DNA of 32,506 bases from Planctomycetota bacterium (GTDB taxonomy: Bacteria > Planctomycetota > Planctomycetia > Isosphaerales > Isosphaeraceae), in NCBI GenBank assembly GCA_028291545.1, contig JAQGHR010000118.1, positions 1-32,506 of the forward strand. The letters run 5' to 3'. Below the pieces are notes generated by a model. The model made no database searches. It was not told the origin of the DNA and saw nothing but the letters and a program-made list of their open reading frames with translations. Each line of letters begins with the position of its first letter. Within the stretch, counting starts at the first letter, position 1. Positions 1 through 7,940 of this stretch are shown here, piece by piece. Made by a program: the position numbers and the translations under genes.

Positions 1-6
1 GTGGAG

Positions 7-1380
7 TTATGTCCTCATCTTCCGACTCCGCAGTAGCCTGGCTGTGGAGACGTGCTTGATCTTCGCCCCGCTCTCCCGCTTCGGCTGCAATCGCTTCGGG
101 CCACGAGGATGTTTGCGGAGCGTCGAGAGACGCACCTTGGCCGCCAACCCCTTGGGCATTCCACCCAGGGCCGAGGCTGACAGGTCGGCGAACACCGTCC
201 ACTCGTCCTCCGGGATGGCGATCATCATCCCCCGGTGCGTCCCCGCTATCTCGTCGGCCAGGTAGTAGCCCGAGACAACCTCCACGGCCCCCGCCCCATG
301 GACCGAACGCAGGGCCGCCTTCACCACGCCCAGCACGTTGTACGCCACCAACGCCACGCAGAAGGCGAACAACGCCGCCTTGGGATACCCCAGCGTGTTG
401 ACCTCGCCATCGAGGCAAGTGGCCAACTCGCCGAAGGCGCTCTCCACCGTCCAACGCTTCCGGTACAACTCGGCGATGGTGACCGCATCGGCCACCCCGG
501 CGGCCAGGTCGGTCAGGATGTGGATCTCGTCCTCGCCATCTCGGGTCGGCTTGTCCAGTGCCACCGTGATCCGCCGCCCTTTCAGGGCCTCGCCGTCCTC
601 ATCCGAGAGGCGGACCTCCTGCTCGAAGACCGAGCCGGTCTCGGCCCTGCCGCTCGCCCGCCGCTGGCCGATCAGTTCGATGTGGAGGGTGGACTGATGC
701 TGGCGGATCACGAAGTGGCCGCCACGCCGGGCGATGCCGAAGAGGAACCCGGTCGTGCAGAAGTTGCGGTCGGCGATCCAGACCTCACCCGAGCGGATCG
801 TCTCCAGGACCCGATCCAGGAGCGATCGCTCCTGGGCATGCCCGTCCTCGCAGGGGAACACGTCGGTGACCAACATCGCCTGCGGGTCGAGCACCACCAA
901 GGCGTGGCCGGGCAGCGCCCCGGCCCCGACAGTGCGAAGCTCCTTGAGCCGGTGCTCGGTCCCGGCCAGGTGGTTGCCGTCGAGGATCTTGACCGGGTAT
1001 CCCGGCAGCCAGGCCACCCGCTCGCCGCCCATGGCCGTGATGACCGGCCCGAGGGTGCGGGCGGTGTGCCGGACCAGTCCCGCCGAGACGCCCGGCTCAA
1101 GCCGATCGATCTTGTCGTAGACGGCCCGGAGCGAGACGCCGATCGACTCGGCGTTGGCCTGGAAGGCGGCGTGGAGGGCGGGCCGGACCTTGCAGACGAC
1201 GGTGCTCATCAGGTCCACGACGGTGGAGAAGAGCAAGGTGCGGGTGTACTGCCGCTCGGCGACCTCCTCGAACAGGGCGTCGATGGCCCGGGGGCTCAGG
1301 GCGTGTTCCAGGGCGGCACGGGCCATGACGGTGACGGGGCTCTGCTCTGCGAACCGCTCGAAGATGGCGTCGAGGACCAT
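7..1380 (-). CDS. IS4-type DDE transposase
   Basis: This encodes a 457-residue transposase that would cut and rejoin the ends of its insertion sequence. The DDE triad is visible: Asp134 in LDGNHL, Asp204 in IADRNF, and Glu313 in the IS4 signature Y306-x2-R309-x3-E313. The length is normal for the IS4 family. The frame is open further upstream to 1425, but I chose the ATG at 1380 because a strong GGAGG lies a few bases before it on the minus strand. The C-terminus is very basic (Lys/Arg-rich), which fits DNA binding. The stop codon lies only six bases from the window edge, so the left terminal inverted repeat is outside and the exact element ends cannot be fixed. The gene looks intact, so the element could be recent. 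The long plus-strand open frames over it are shadows. Confidence 0.9.
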   Translation of the reverse strand: MVLDAIFERFAEQSPVTVMARAALEHALSPRAIDALFEEVAERQYTRTLLFSTVVDLMSTVVCKVRPALHAAFQANAESIGVSLRAVYDKIDRLEPGVSAGLVRHTARTLGPVITAMGGERVAWLPGYPVKILDGNHLAGTEHRLKELRTVGAGALPGHALVVLDPQAMLVTDVFPCEDGHAQERSLLDRVLETIRSGEVWIADRNFCTTGFLFGIARRGGHFVIRQHQSTLHIELIGQRRASGRAETGSVFEQEVRLSDEDGEALKGRRITVALDKPTRDGEDEIHILTDLAAGVADAVTIAELYRKRWTVESAFGELATCLDGEVNTLGYPKAALFAFCVALVAYNVLGVVKAALRSVHGAGAVEVVSGYYLADEIAGTHRGMMIAIPEDEWTVFADLSASALGGMPKGLAAKVRLSTLRKHPRGPKRLQPKRESGAKIKHVSTARLLRSRKMRT

Positions 1381-1800
1381 GGTGCCGCCTCCGTGGAATT
1401 TCACTATCTCCCGGTGTGGCGACACTTTAGCAGACGTATATCTCCAACTTCAAAGCCCTGGCTCGTGTTCCCCAGGACGCGATTACGCCAGGGCCACGCC
1501 CCAGAAAGAAGAGCGTCCTCATCGTTCGCGCACAATTCGCATTGATGCCCAGCAGTGCCTCCGTCGGTAATTGAACGCCCTTTATGCGAATTGGGCGGAA
1601 TGTGCGAGCCATCCGCGGTACCGAGATCGGCGGGGAACGGCTGCAGCGAATCGAACGGACTCGGCTGTTGCGATCCCGGACGGGGTGAACCCGAGTTCGA
1701 GATCGATCATGACGGCGGCGCCCGGGCTTTCTCGGCGATTCCCAGGATCTCCTGAAACACCACCCGCTCGGCCAGCGTCCGGCCCGTGCCAGTGATGATA
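1381..1800. other. Gene-poor stretch beyond the IS4-type transposase
   Basis: The outer end of the IS4-type element should lie in its first part, but I cannot place its terminal repeat without the left end. An 8-bp perfect inverted repeat (1455-1462 with 1487-1494, 24-base spacer) lies here, with no T-tract to make it a convincing terminator. I see no protein I recognise in any frame before about 1800. Confidence 0.4.
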
Positions 1801-2218
1801 ACCTCCCGAGCTACCGTCTCGCCAAAGTTGTGCGAGTCAAACGCGGCGAGACCGTCGATATCGAGCCCTTCGGGCTGCGAGTCGAGCGCCGCCCAGCCCC
1901 CGGGACCGGCGAAACGACCTTCAGGCCGGAGGGAAGTTTGGCCAGTGCGGTGCAATCCGCCGGGTTGATGTGCCTCGCCCGCAATCCCTCGGGCAATCAC
2001 GTCAGGTTCGAAGTTCCGCTCAGGTCGAGCCGCCGTACGTTCAAGACTCGCTGTAGCTCGGAGAGAGCGGTCATCATGAGAAGGCCGAGCCGCCCTTCAG
2101 AAACAGGGAGTCCGCCCCGGCTTCGGAGAGTCCGGGCCGGCCGTCGAGCGTCGCAACGATCTGGCCGACCGGGTCGTTCAAGAGCACTATCGGTCCTCCG
2201 ATGATCGAGGGTCGTCAA
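1707..2218 (-). pseudogene. Decayed leucine-rich-repeat-like gene fragment
   Basis: On the minus strand, the frame entering from 2218 reads NVRRLDLSGTSNLT, meets an in-frame TGA at 1997-1999, then continues as LPEGLRAR...CTALAKLPSGLKV. Together these fit the roughly 20-residue leucine-rich pattern common in planctomycete LRR-like proteins (LDLSGCTxLTxLPEGLxV). Past about 1910 the reading appears to shift: another frame carries a plausible tail (DIDGLAAFDSHNFGE...EILGIAEKA) ending at 1707. No start codon, ribosome site or full-length domain can be defined. I read it as a remnant broken by at least one nonsense mutation and probably a frameshift. The LRR assignment rests on two repeat-like segments only. 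The tail is not recognised. Confidence 0.45.
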
Positions 2219-2256
2219 TCGCGTACAGTACGGATGACCTCGGGGGGATACTCGCG

Positions 2257-2730
2257 CTACTGCCGCGTGCGGTAGAAGTTGCGTGGCAGCGTGATCGTCC
2301 GGTGCTCTTGCTGAACGACCCGGACCGAGTCCTTGAGGACGCGAAACTCTCTGTCGCTTCGATGGGCCACCGATCCGGCCACATCAGCACCTTCTTCCCG
2401 ATGACTATGCCCGATCGCTTCCTCTCGGCCAGCACGCAATGAGGGGGCGGGTCTTGATGTTGTCCAAGACCACCAAATCCCCGGGGCTGCAGTTGCGGGG
2501 CCAACGGGTGCGTGTCGTAGCTTTCGAAGGCCGGCGTGTCCGCGGCTCCGTCGAAGGCCAAGGGCGCCATCACACCCGAGAGCCGCAGCCCCGAGATCAA
2601 AGTCACCGACTTCCGATCGGCCGGGACCGAGCCTTTGACCCGCTGGGCCCATGGAGCCCGACCATCGGGCCGGGTCATCGCCGTTTTGGCCCCGGTCTCG
2701 TCCACCAAAAGATGCTTCCCGGGCTCGATG
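2257..2730 (-). pseudogene. IS630-type transposase remnant, frameshifted
   Basis: On the minus strand, the frame at about 2714 reads HLLVDETGAKTAMTRPDGRAP and then KSVTLISGLRLSGVMAPLAFDG. This is the first catalytic block of IS630-family (Tc1/mariner-like) transposases. The second block, GDLVVLDNIKTRP, appears about 80 residues later but in another frame. The switch falls at a CCCCGGGG run (2479-2486), consistent with one extra base. The N-terminal helix-turn-helix region and the third catalytic Glu are missing, so only about 100 residues of the core survive. The adjoining open frame ending at 2257 (EFRVLKDSVRVVQQEH...) is not assigned to anything. The element is dead, but it shows that IS630-type transposition has occurred at this locus. 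Confidence 0.65.
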
Positions 2731-2936
2731 GGGCCACGGCCTGTCTCCTGGAATGGTTAGTTTCCATGAGAATAACCGGCAGCCTCTTCTAATCAAAATA
2801 AATTGTTTGGTCCTCCAAAATTATCGCTCGAACTCATGAGCACTTTGCCAGCGGGGATTGAACGAACTGCTTTGCGGCATGGGAGTTGCCAAAAACCGAG
2901 GTATGCGATGATATCTTTGCCCTTGGTAACGCCCCC
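2731..2936. other. Spacer upstream of ligD with an AT-rich patch
   Basis: This is the only clearly AT-rich stretch near the repair operon (about 2760-2830), against a GC-rich background, so it probably contains the ligD promoter. A possible sigma-70-like pair is TTGCCA at 2886-2891 with a poor TGATAT at 2909-2914 (17-base spacer). The -10 match is weak, so I do not claim it as a separate site. Confidence 0.3.
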
Positions 2937-5414
2937 ATGGCCGTTCGACCAACCAAGACCGAAACGATGCCAGAGCCGTCCCCGATGCTCTGCACGTTCG
3001 TCGATAAGGCCTTCGACGGGCCGAAATGGACCTTCGAGCTGAAGCTCGATGGCCTCCGCATCTTCGTCCGCTTCGACGGCCGGGACCTGACCCTCCTCAG
3101 TCGCAACAACAAGCCGCAGGAGGCCCGGTTCCCCGAGATCGCCGAGGGGCTGCGGGCCGCCCTCCCTCGACCCGCCATCGTCGATGGCGAGGTCGTTTGC
3201 CTCGATGAAACGGGAAAGATGAGCTTCCGCTCGCTCCAGCAGCGATTCCACCTCGACGACCCAGCCGAGATCGTTTGCCGGACGGAGAAGCACCCAACGT
3301 TCATCTACCTCTTCGACATCCTCTACTTCGACGGGAACGACGTAACCCGCGAGCCGCTCTCGCGCCGCCAGAAGATACTCCGAGGGGAGGTCGCCTGGTC
3401 CGACCGGGTCCGCCTGATGGAAGCCGAGCCCGGCAAGCGCATCGAGAGCTGGAAACGTGCGTGCGAGGCGGCCGAAGAGGGCATCGTCGGCAAGCGGGTC
3501 GACAGCCTATACATCCCCGGCCGCAGTGACGCCTGGGTGAAGATCAAATGCGTAGGGCGGCAGGAGTTCGCCATCGGCGGCTGGACCGACCCGCAGCGGT
3601 CCCGCGTCGGGCTGGGGGCGCTGCTCGTCGGCTACTACGAGGGCGACAGGTTCCACTTCGCGGGAAAGGTCGGTACCGGCTACACCCGCGAGGTGCTGCT
3701 CGACCTCCGCCGCCAGTTCGACGAGATGGGTCAGGCCGCCAACCCCTTCGATGAGGGCGAGCCGCCCACGGGCGAAGGCATCCACTGGGTCCGCCCGCAG
3801 CTCGTGGCCGAGATTGCCTTCGCGGAGTGGACGCAAAACGGCCTGCTGCGCCAGCCCCGGTATGAGGGGCTCAGGCCCGAAAAATCCGCGAAGGAATGCC
3901 GCCGCGAGCGTCCGAAATCCGCTTCAACCGTTCGTTCGGAGCCACCGCCGGGAGCCGCCGCCATGCCGCTGGAAGAGTACAACGCCAAGCGCGACTTCAC
4001 CAAGACCCGCGAGCCCTCCGGGGCCAAGGGGAAGAAGCATAAGCAGCCGATCTTCGTCGTGCAAGAGCACCACGCATCGGTCCACCATTTCGACTTCCGG
4101 CTGGAGGCCGACGGCGTCTTGAAAAGCTGGTCTGTGCCCAAGGGCCCGTCGCTCGACCCCTCCGTGAAGCGGCTGGCCGTCCAGGTCGAGGACCACCCCA
4201 TCGGCTACGCGACTTTCGAGGGCACGATCCCCAAGGGCCAGTACGGGGGCGGGACCGTCGCGATCTGGGATCACGGCACCTACGAGAGCCTGATGGAGGA
4301 CAAGCCCGAGCCCAAGACCGCCGCCGAGGGGATCGACGACGGGCGGCTCGAGTTCGTCATGCACGGGAAGCGGCTCAAGGGGAAGTTCACCCTGATCCGC
4401 ATGAAGTGGGGCAAGGGCAAGCCCCAGTGGCTGCTCATGAAGTCAAAGGACGAGTTCGCCGAAGAGGGAACCGAGCCTGAGGAATCGAAGCCGAAGCGAG
4501 CCAAGGCGCCCCGTACCAAGGCAGCCCAGCCGGAGCCATTGGCCGACACGCCGGACAAGGTCGAGCTGACCCATCCCGACCGCGCCATGTTCCCCGAGGC
4601 CGGGCTCACCAAGAAGGATGTCTTCGCCTACTACCAGAAGATCGCATCTCACCTCCTGCCGTTCCTGAAAGACCGGCCCGTGACGCTGGAACGCCTGCCC
4701 GACGGCCTCGGAGAGGGCTCCCCCCATTTCTGGCAGAAGGACACGCCCGCCTCCTATCCCGGCTGGATACCGCGCATCGAGCTCGAGACCGAACGCGGCA
4801 AAGCGGTCCATTACGCCCTCGTCAACGACGAGCCGACGCTGCTCTACCTCGTGAGCCAGGGGACGCCCACCTTTCACGTCTGGGCCTCGCGCGTCGCCGA
4901 CCTCGATCGCCCCGACTTCGTCCTCTTCGACCTGGACCCGGGGAAGGCGAGCTTCACCGATCTCGTTTCGGTGGCCAAGGCGATCAAGGCCGAGCTGGAT
5001 GAACTCGGCGTCGAGTCTTTCGTGAAGACGTCGGGCAAGTCCGGCCTCCACGTGCTCACCCCCTGGATTCAAAAGGGCGGCTTCGACGAGGCGAGGGCCT
5101 TGGCGCTCGAACTGGCCGAGAAGGTAGCGCAAGCGATGCCCGAAAGGGCGACGGTAGAGATCCGCAAGGCGAAGCGAGGGGACCGGGTCTATATCGACGT
5201 GCTGCAGAATGCCCGCGGCCATCACGCCGTCCCGCCCTATGTCCTGCGGGCGATCCCCCGGGCGACGGTGTCTACGCCGCTCGACTGGAAAGAGGTCACG
5301 GGCAAGCTCGACCCGGCCGCGTTCACGGTGAAGAAGGTGCTTGCCAGGCTGCGGAAGGCAGATCCTATGGCCGATTTTATGGCGACGTTCGGCAAGAAGG
5401 AGGCGAAGCGTTGA
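2937..5414 (+). CDS. ligD: LigD: ATP-dependent DNA ligase / 3'-phosphoesterase / polymerase
   Basis: LigD processes and seals double-strand breaks in bacterial non-homologous end joining, normally with Ku. The 825-residue protein shows three domains. The ligase comes first, with catalytic Lys36 in ELKLDGLR, EGIVGKR and WVKIK nucleotidyl-transferase motifs, then an OB fold. The phosphoesterase follows, with His378, His384, Asp386 and His420 at the spacing of the Pseudomonas metal-site residues. The primase-like polymerase is last, with the metal-binding pair Asp665/Asp667 in FDLDPG. The order LIG-PE-POL differs from Mycobacterium (POL-PE-LIG) and Pseudomonas (PE-LIG-POL). I chose ATG 2937; 2886 extends without family-like sequence, and 2967 is another option. 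None has a clear ribosome site. The stop overlaps the start of the DUF72 gene. No Ku gene lies in the window. Confidence 0.95.
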   Translation: MAVRPTKTETMPEPSPMLCTFVDKAFDGPKWTFELKLDGLRIFVRFDGRDLTLLSRNNKPQEARFPEIAEGLRAALPRPAIVDGEVVCLDETGKMSFRSLQQRFHLDDPAEIVCRTEKHPTFIYLFDILYFDGNDVTREPLSRRQKILRGEVAWSDRVRLMEAEPGKRIESWKRACEAAEEGIVGKRVDSLYIPGRSDAWVKIKCVGRQEFAIGGWTDPQRSRVGLGALLVGYYEGDRFHFAGKVGTGYTREVLLDLRRQFDEMGQAANPFDEGEPPTGEGIHWVRPQLVAEIAFAEWTQNGLLRQPRYEGLRPEKSAKECRRERPKSASTVRSEPPPGAAAMPLEEYNAKRDFTKTREPSGAKGKKHKQPIFVVQEHHASVHHFDFRLEADGVLKSWSVPKGPSLDPSVKRLAVQVEDHPIGYATFEGTIPKGQYGGGTVAIWDHGTYESLMEDKPEPKTAAEGIDDGRLEFVMHGKRLKGKFTLIRMKWGKGKPQWLLMKSKDEFAEEGTEPEESKPKRAKAPRTKAAQPEPLADTPDKVELTHPDRAMFPEAGLTKKDVFAYYQKIASHLLPFLKDRPVTLERLPDGLGEGSPHFWQKDTPASYPGWIPRIELETERGKAVHYALVNDEPTLLYLVSQGTPTFHVWASRVADLDRPDFVLFDLDPGKASFTDLVSVAKAIKAELDELGVESFVKTSGKSGLHVLTPWIQKGGFDEARALALELAEKVAQAMPERATVEIRKAKRGDRVYIDVLQNARGHHAVPPYVLRAIPRATVSTPLDWKEVTGKLDPAAFTVKKVLARLRKADPMADFMATFGKKEAKR
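5397..5403 (+). promoter_or_regulatory. Ribosome binding site of the DUF72 gene
   Basis: A strong AAGGAGG sits inside the last codons of ligD, seven bases before a TTG that overlaps the ligD stop (TTGA at 5411-5414). It fixes the TTG as the start of the next gene and implies translational coupling. Confidence 0.75.
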
Positions 5415-6151
5415 GCGTCCATATCGGGACATCCGGCTGGAGCTACGACCACTGGGTCGACGTCCTCTACCCGAAGTCGGCTTCGAGCCTCGAGCGGCTG
5501 GACGCCTACGCCCGGGTGTTCGACACCGTGGAGGTGAACAACACCTTCTACCGTTGGCCGAAGGATGAGGTCTTTGCGACCTGGCACGATCGGCTGCCGG
5601 AAGGGTTCATCGTCTCGGCCAAGGCGTCGCGGGGCCTGACCCAGTTCCGCAAGCTCAATGACCCGGAGGCATGGCTGGAGCGGATGGAATCGGGGCTGGT
5701 GCGCCTGAAGGAGAAGCGTGGCGTCCTGCTCTTCCAGTTCCCGCCCCATTTCGGGATCGACCTCGACCGGCTCGACCACTTCCTCGGCGTCGTTCCCAAA
5801 GGACAGCGAATTGCCATGGAGTTTCGCCACCCGACCTGGGATGTCGAGGAGACGTTTGGCGTCCTGGAACGCCACAACGCGGCCTACTGCGTCACCAGCG
5901 GGGCGAACCTGCCTTGCGTCCTGCGGGCGACGGCGGACTTCGTCTTCGTCCGCCTCCACGGGTCCGACCGGGAGCACATGTACGCAGGGTCGTACTCGGA
6001 AGACGACCTGCGCTGGTGGGCCGACCGGATCAGAGATTGGAAGGGCCGGGACGTCTATGTCTACTTCAACAACGACGGGTACGGGCATGCTGTCCGAAAC
6101 GCCCAGAGGCTCAAGGAACTAGTGGGTCACTTGCCTCGGCTAGGCCCTTAA
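5411..6151 (+). CDS. DUF72 (YecE-like) TIM-barrel protein
   Basis: This 246-residue protein has the hallmarks of DUF72: IGTSGWSYDHW at the start, FDTVEVNNTFYRWP, the FxVSAKASRGLTQ strand, LLFQFPP, FRHPTW, FVRLHG, and VYVYFNNDGYGHAVRNA near the end. The family is predicted to be a TIM barrel resembling the xylose isomerase/endonuclease IV superfamily; its biochemical role is not settled. The TTG start overlaps the ligD stop and has a strong ribosome site, so it is translated with the repair ligase, which suggests a link to DNA repair (inference). The last nine codons and the stop (6122-6151) lie inside a MITE-like repeat, so the natural C-terminus after LKEL has probably been replaced. The catalytic barrel should be unaffected. 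Confidence 0.92.
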   Translation: MSVHIGTSGWSYDHWVDVLYPKSASSLERLDAYARVFDTVEVNNTFYRWPKDEVFATWHDRLPEGFIVSAKASRGLTQFRKLNDPEAWLERMESGLVRLKEKRGVLLFQFPPHFGIDLDRLDHFLGVVPKGQRIAMEFRHPTWDVEETFGVLERHNAAYCVTSGANLPCVLRATADFVFVRLHGSDREHMYAGSYSEDDLRWWADRIRDWKGRDVYVYFNNDGYGHAVRNAQRLKELVGHLPRLGP

Positions 6152-6238
6152 CGATCGGCCGCTTCTGCATGACCAGCCATGGTTTGTGATCGATTTCTCT
6201 GGGCCAGAATGGCTACAGACAAGCCACATGACCCACTA
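6120..6238. mobile_element. MITE-like element 1 (TA-flanked inverted repeats)
   Basis: A roughly 115-bp non-coding element is bounded by TA dinucleotides at 6120-6121 and 6237-6238, each within CTAG. Its ends read inward as GTGGGTCA..., an imperfect terminal inverted repeat. TA flanks in a CTAG target are typical of IS630/Tc1-mariner elements, and an IS630-type remnant is present 3.5 kb away, although I cannot show that its ends match. The left end supplies the C-terminal codons and stop of the DUF72 gene. No open frame of note lies inside. Confidence 0.6.
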
Positions 6239-6369
6239 GTGGGTCAAGTGGCTTACGCGTAGCCATAACGACCGGTCCGGGTTACGATGGCGGCCTCCGT
6301 GGGGTGCGAGGCCGTCATCTTAACCCGAGTCCCGCCGCTATGGCCACAGGCAAGCCAAGTGACCCACTA
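6237..6369. mobile_element. MITE-like element 2, adjacent to element 1
   Basis: This second copy shares the TA at 6237-6238 with element 1 and ends at TA 6368-6369. Its two ends match as inverted repeats at about 26 of 32 positions. Its left end aligns without gaps to the left end of element 1, including a shared AACGAYCGG block about 30 bases in. The junction of the two copies forms a nearly perfect 30-bp palindrome (6223-6252). It has no coding capacity, so any movement would need a transposase supplied in trans. Confidence 0.6.
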
Positions 6370-6420
6370 GGACGTGCCTTCCCAACACGCTGTAAGACCG
6401 ACTGACCGAACGAACGACCA

Positions 6421-7269
6421 TTGCTTACAATCAAGGGTCGCTCGACCTTCTTCGCATCTTTGTTGGAACAAGCCGTGCCTTCGCCACATCTCGAACAACT
6501 TCGATCCCGACTTGGACCGTTACGCAACACTCTGCTGACGCACCCCATCTACAACCGGATCGACGGCATCGACGGCCTTCGGCTATTCATGGAACATCAC
6601 GTTTTCGCCGTCTGGGACTTCATGTCGCTGCTGAAGGCGTTGCAGCGCCAGGTGTGCTGCGTGGATGTGCCCTGGACTCCTCCGCTCGATCCCGTTGCAT
6701 GCCGTCTCGTCAACGAGATCGTCCTGGGAGAGGAATCGGACGAGGACGGGCGGGGCCGTCACTTCAGCCACTTCGACCTCTATCGCCGAGCGATGCGCCA
6801 ACGCGGTGCCGATCTCGGCCCGATCGAAGGCCTCGTCTCCGCAATCCGTAGCGGGATGGAGCTTTCTCGGGCACTCGAACTTGTCAAGGCACCCGAGGCG
6901 GTGCGACGGTTCGTCGGGCGAACCTTCGAGGTCATCGGGGGCGGCAACGTCTGCGCTATCGCCTCGGCGTTCACGTTCGGACGGGAAGACTTGCTGCCCG
7001 ATGTGTTCCGCCGGATCGTGGACGAGGCGGGAACGATGCCAGGCGGAGAGATGGACATCTTCCGATACTACCTCGATCGCCACATCGAGGTGGACGGCGG
7101 TGAACACGGGCTGATGTCCCGGAGGCTGGTGGCTCGCCTCTGCGGCGACGATCCCGCCCGCTGGCATCTCGCCGAGCAGACCGCGCTGCGATCGCTGGAA
7201 GCCCGAATCCTCCTCTGGGACGGCGTCTGTGAGCGCCTCGGCGACCCATCGGTAGAATTCGATGACTGA
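6421..7269 (+). CDS. DUF3050 family protein
   Basis: The protein (up to 282 residues) matches the DUF3050 family: FMEHHVFAVWDFMSLLKALQ (57-76), the VNEIVLGEESDED block (97-109), HFSHFDLY (114-121), and a C-terminal DRHIEVDGGEHG (219-230). The family is placed in the haem-oxygenase-like helical fold. The conserved Glu58, His59, Glu104/105, His117, His221, Glu223 and His229 could bind metal, but its reaction is unknown. The TTG at 6421 gives the longest form. The family-like region begins near residue 23, so TTG 6460, TTG 6463 or GTG 6475 are equally possible; none has a good ribosome site. It stands alone: MITE-like repeats precede it and a gene-free leader follows. The family is confident; start and function are not. 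Confidence 0.85.
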   Translation: MLTIKGRSTFFASLLEQAVPSPHLEQLRSRLGPLRNTLLTHPIYNRIDGIDGLRLFMEHHVFAVWDFMSLLKALQRQVCCVDVPWTPPLDPVACRLVNEIVLGEESDEDGRGRHFSHFDLYRRAMRQRGADLGPIEGLVSAIRSGMELSRALELVKAPEAVRRFVGRTFEVIGGGNVCAIASAFTFGREDLLPDVFRRIVDEAGTMPGGEMDIFRYYLDRHIEVDGGEHGLMSRRLVARLCGDDPARWHLAEQTALRSLEARILLWDGVCERLGDPSVEFDD

Positions 7270-7689
7270 GAGTGGACGCCTCCTGGCGAGATCCGAACTT
7301 GTAAGAGAGGTGTTTCGTCGCCTTCCGGCCCTGAATCCGGTCGGTTCGGGACCGCGTTTCGAGATTTTGGAAATCCGTGTAACAGAAACGACCCCTCGCG
7401 GCATTCAATGGAATAAGAGCGTCGTGCTGCACCGCTTTCCGGGGTCGGAGAGCTGTGCAAGCCCTGAGTGATCGAGGCGAAGGTCACAGCCTCCGCGCCG
7501 CGCCGATGCTCGGCCCGAACTCACGGGGCGCCGGTTTCCGCGAGAGTAAACCACCAGGAAGGATTTCGTTACTCGGGGACTCGAAGCCGAGAGGCGTAGC
7601 CTGATCCGAGGGATACCGTACACGCCGATCGTGACATGCGTATGCGGTCGTAAAGGCCCCCGCCGAGGCATGCGCCCAGGATCCATTAT
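7270..7689. other. Non-coding stretch after the DUF3050 gene
   Basis: This is about 420 bases without a recognisable gene in any frame. I see no clear terminator with a T-tract, no tRNA and no repeat family. Open frames here are short and resemble nothing known to me. Confidence 0.4.
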
Positions 7690-7876
7690 CGCGAGGTAAT
7701 TCGCGGTCTCAACCGGGATCGATCCCCGCCGAGCCGGCGATTCTTGCGCCACGACCAAAGGCGGTCAAGTCGACCGTGCTTGACCGGCTGCGCCACACTC
7801 GGCGCAAGGTCGGAATGGGAGCTCATCCCATCACGTGGTGATCCGTAAGGATTTCGCCAGATCGACCAGCGAAATC
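7690..7876. promoter_or_regulatory. Inverted-repeat-dense leader upstream of the giant gene
   Basis: This block holds at least seven perfect inverted repeats almost end to end: 7690-7694/7701-7705 (5 bp), the 12-bp palindrome GGGATCGATCCC at 7715-7726, 7727-7731/7735-7739, a nested pair at 7743-7808, 7815-7820/7826-7831, 7830-7834/7838-7842 and 7850-7857/7869-7876 (8 bp). It ends 64 bases before the giant gene's ATG. It may be operator sites, a structured 5' leader RNA, or both. The transcription start and strand of action are unknown. Confidence 0.35.
7743..7808. other. Nested double stem (possible structured RNA)
   Basis: Outer arms 7743-7750 and 7801-7808 pair perfectly over 8 bp. Inside them, arms 7762-7769 and 7779-7786 pair perfectly over another 8 bp with a nine-base loop. 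The minus-strand reading has a D-arm-like GCGCAGCCGGT, but no T-arm and no proper anticodon loop, so it is not a normal tRNA. It could be a tRNA relic, a leader RNA domain or a protein-binding cruciform. Confidence 0.3.
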
Positions 7877-7940
7877 ACCATTTCCCCACAGACCCGTCAT
7901 CTACGCCCATTTCCTCCATACGCACCACGAGATTCCCACG

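Noticed and set aside
235..1545. A 436-codon plus-strand open frame over the transposase.
   Set aside because: The minus-strand frame has the DDE motifs and a strong ribosome site; the plus-strand reading has no recognisable domain.
2886..2936. Upstream ATG 2886 as the start of ligD.
   Set aside because: The added 17 residues have no family character, and a possible promoter overlaps them; ATG 2937 fits the usual ligase-domain N-terminus better.
7744..7807. A tRNA gene on the minus strand.
   Set aside because: A 7-bp closing stem and D-arm-like bases are present, but there is no T-arm, no valid anticodon loop with U33, and the length is only 64 bases.
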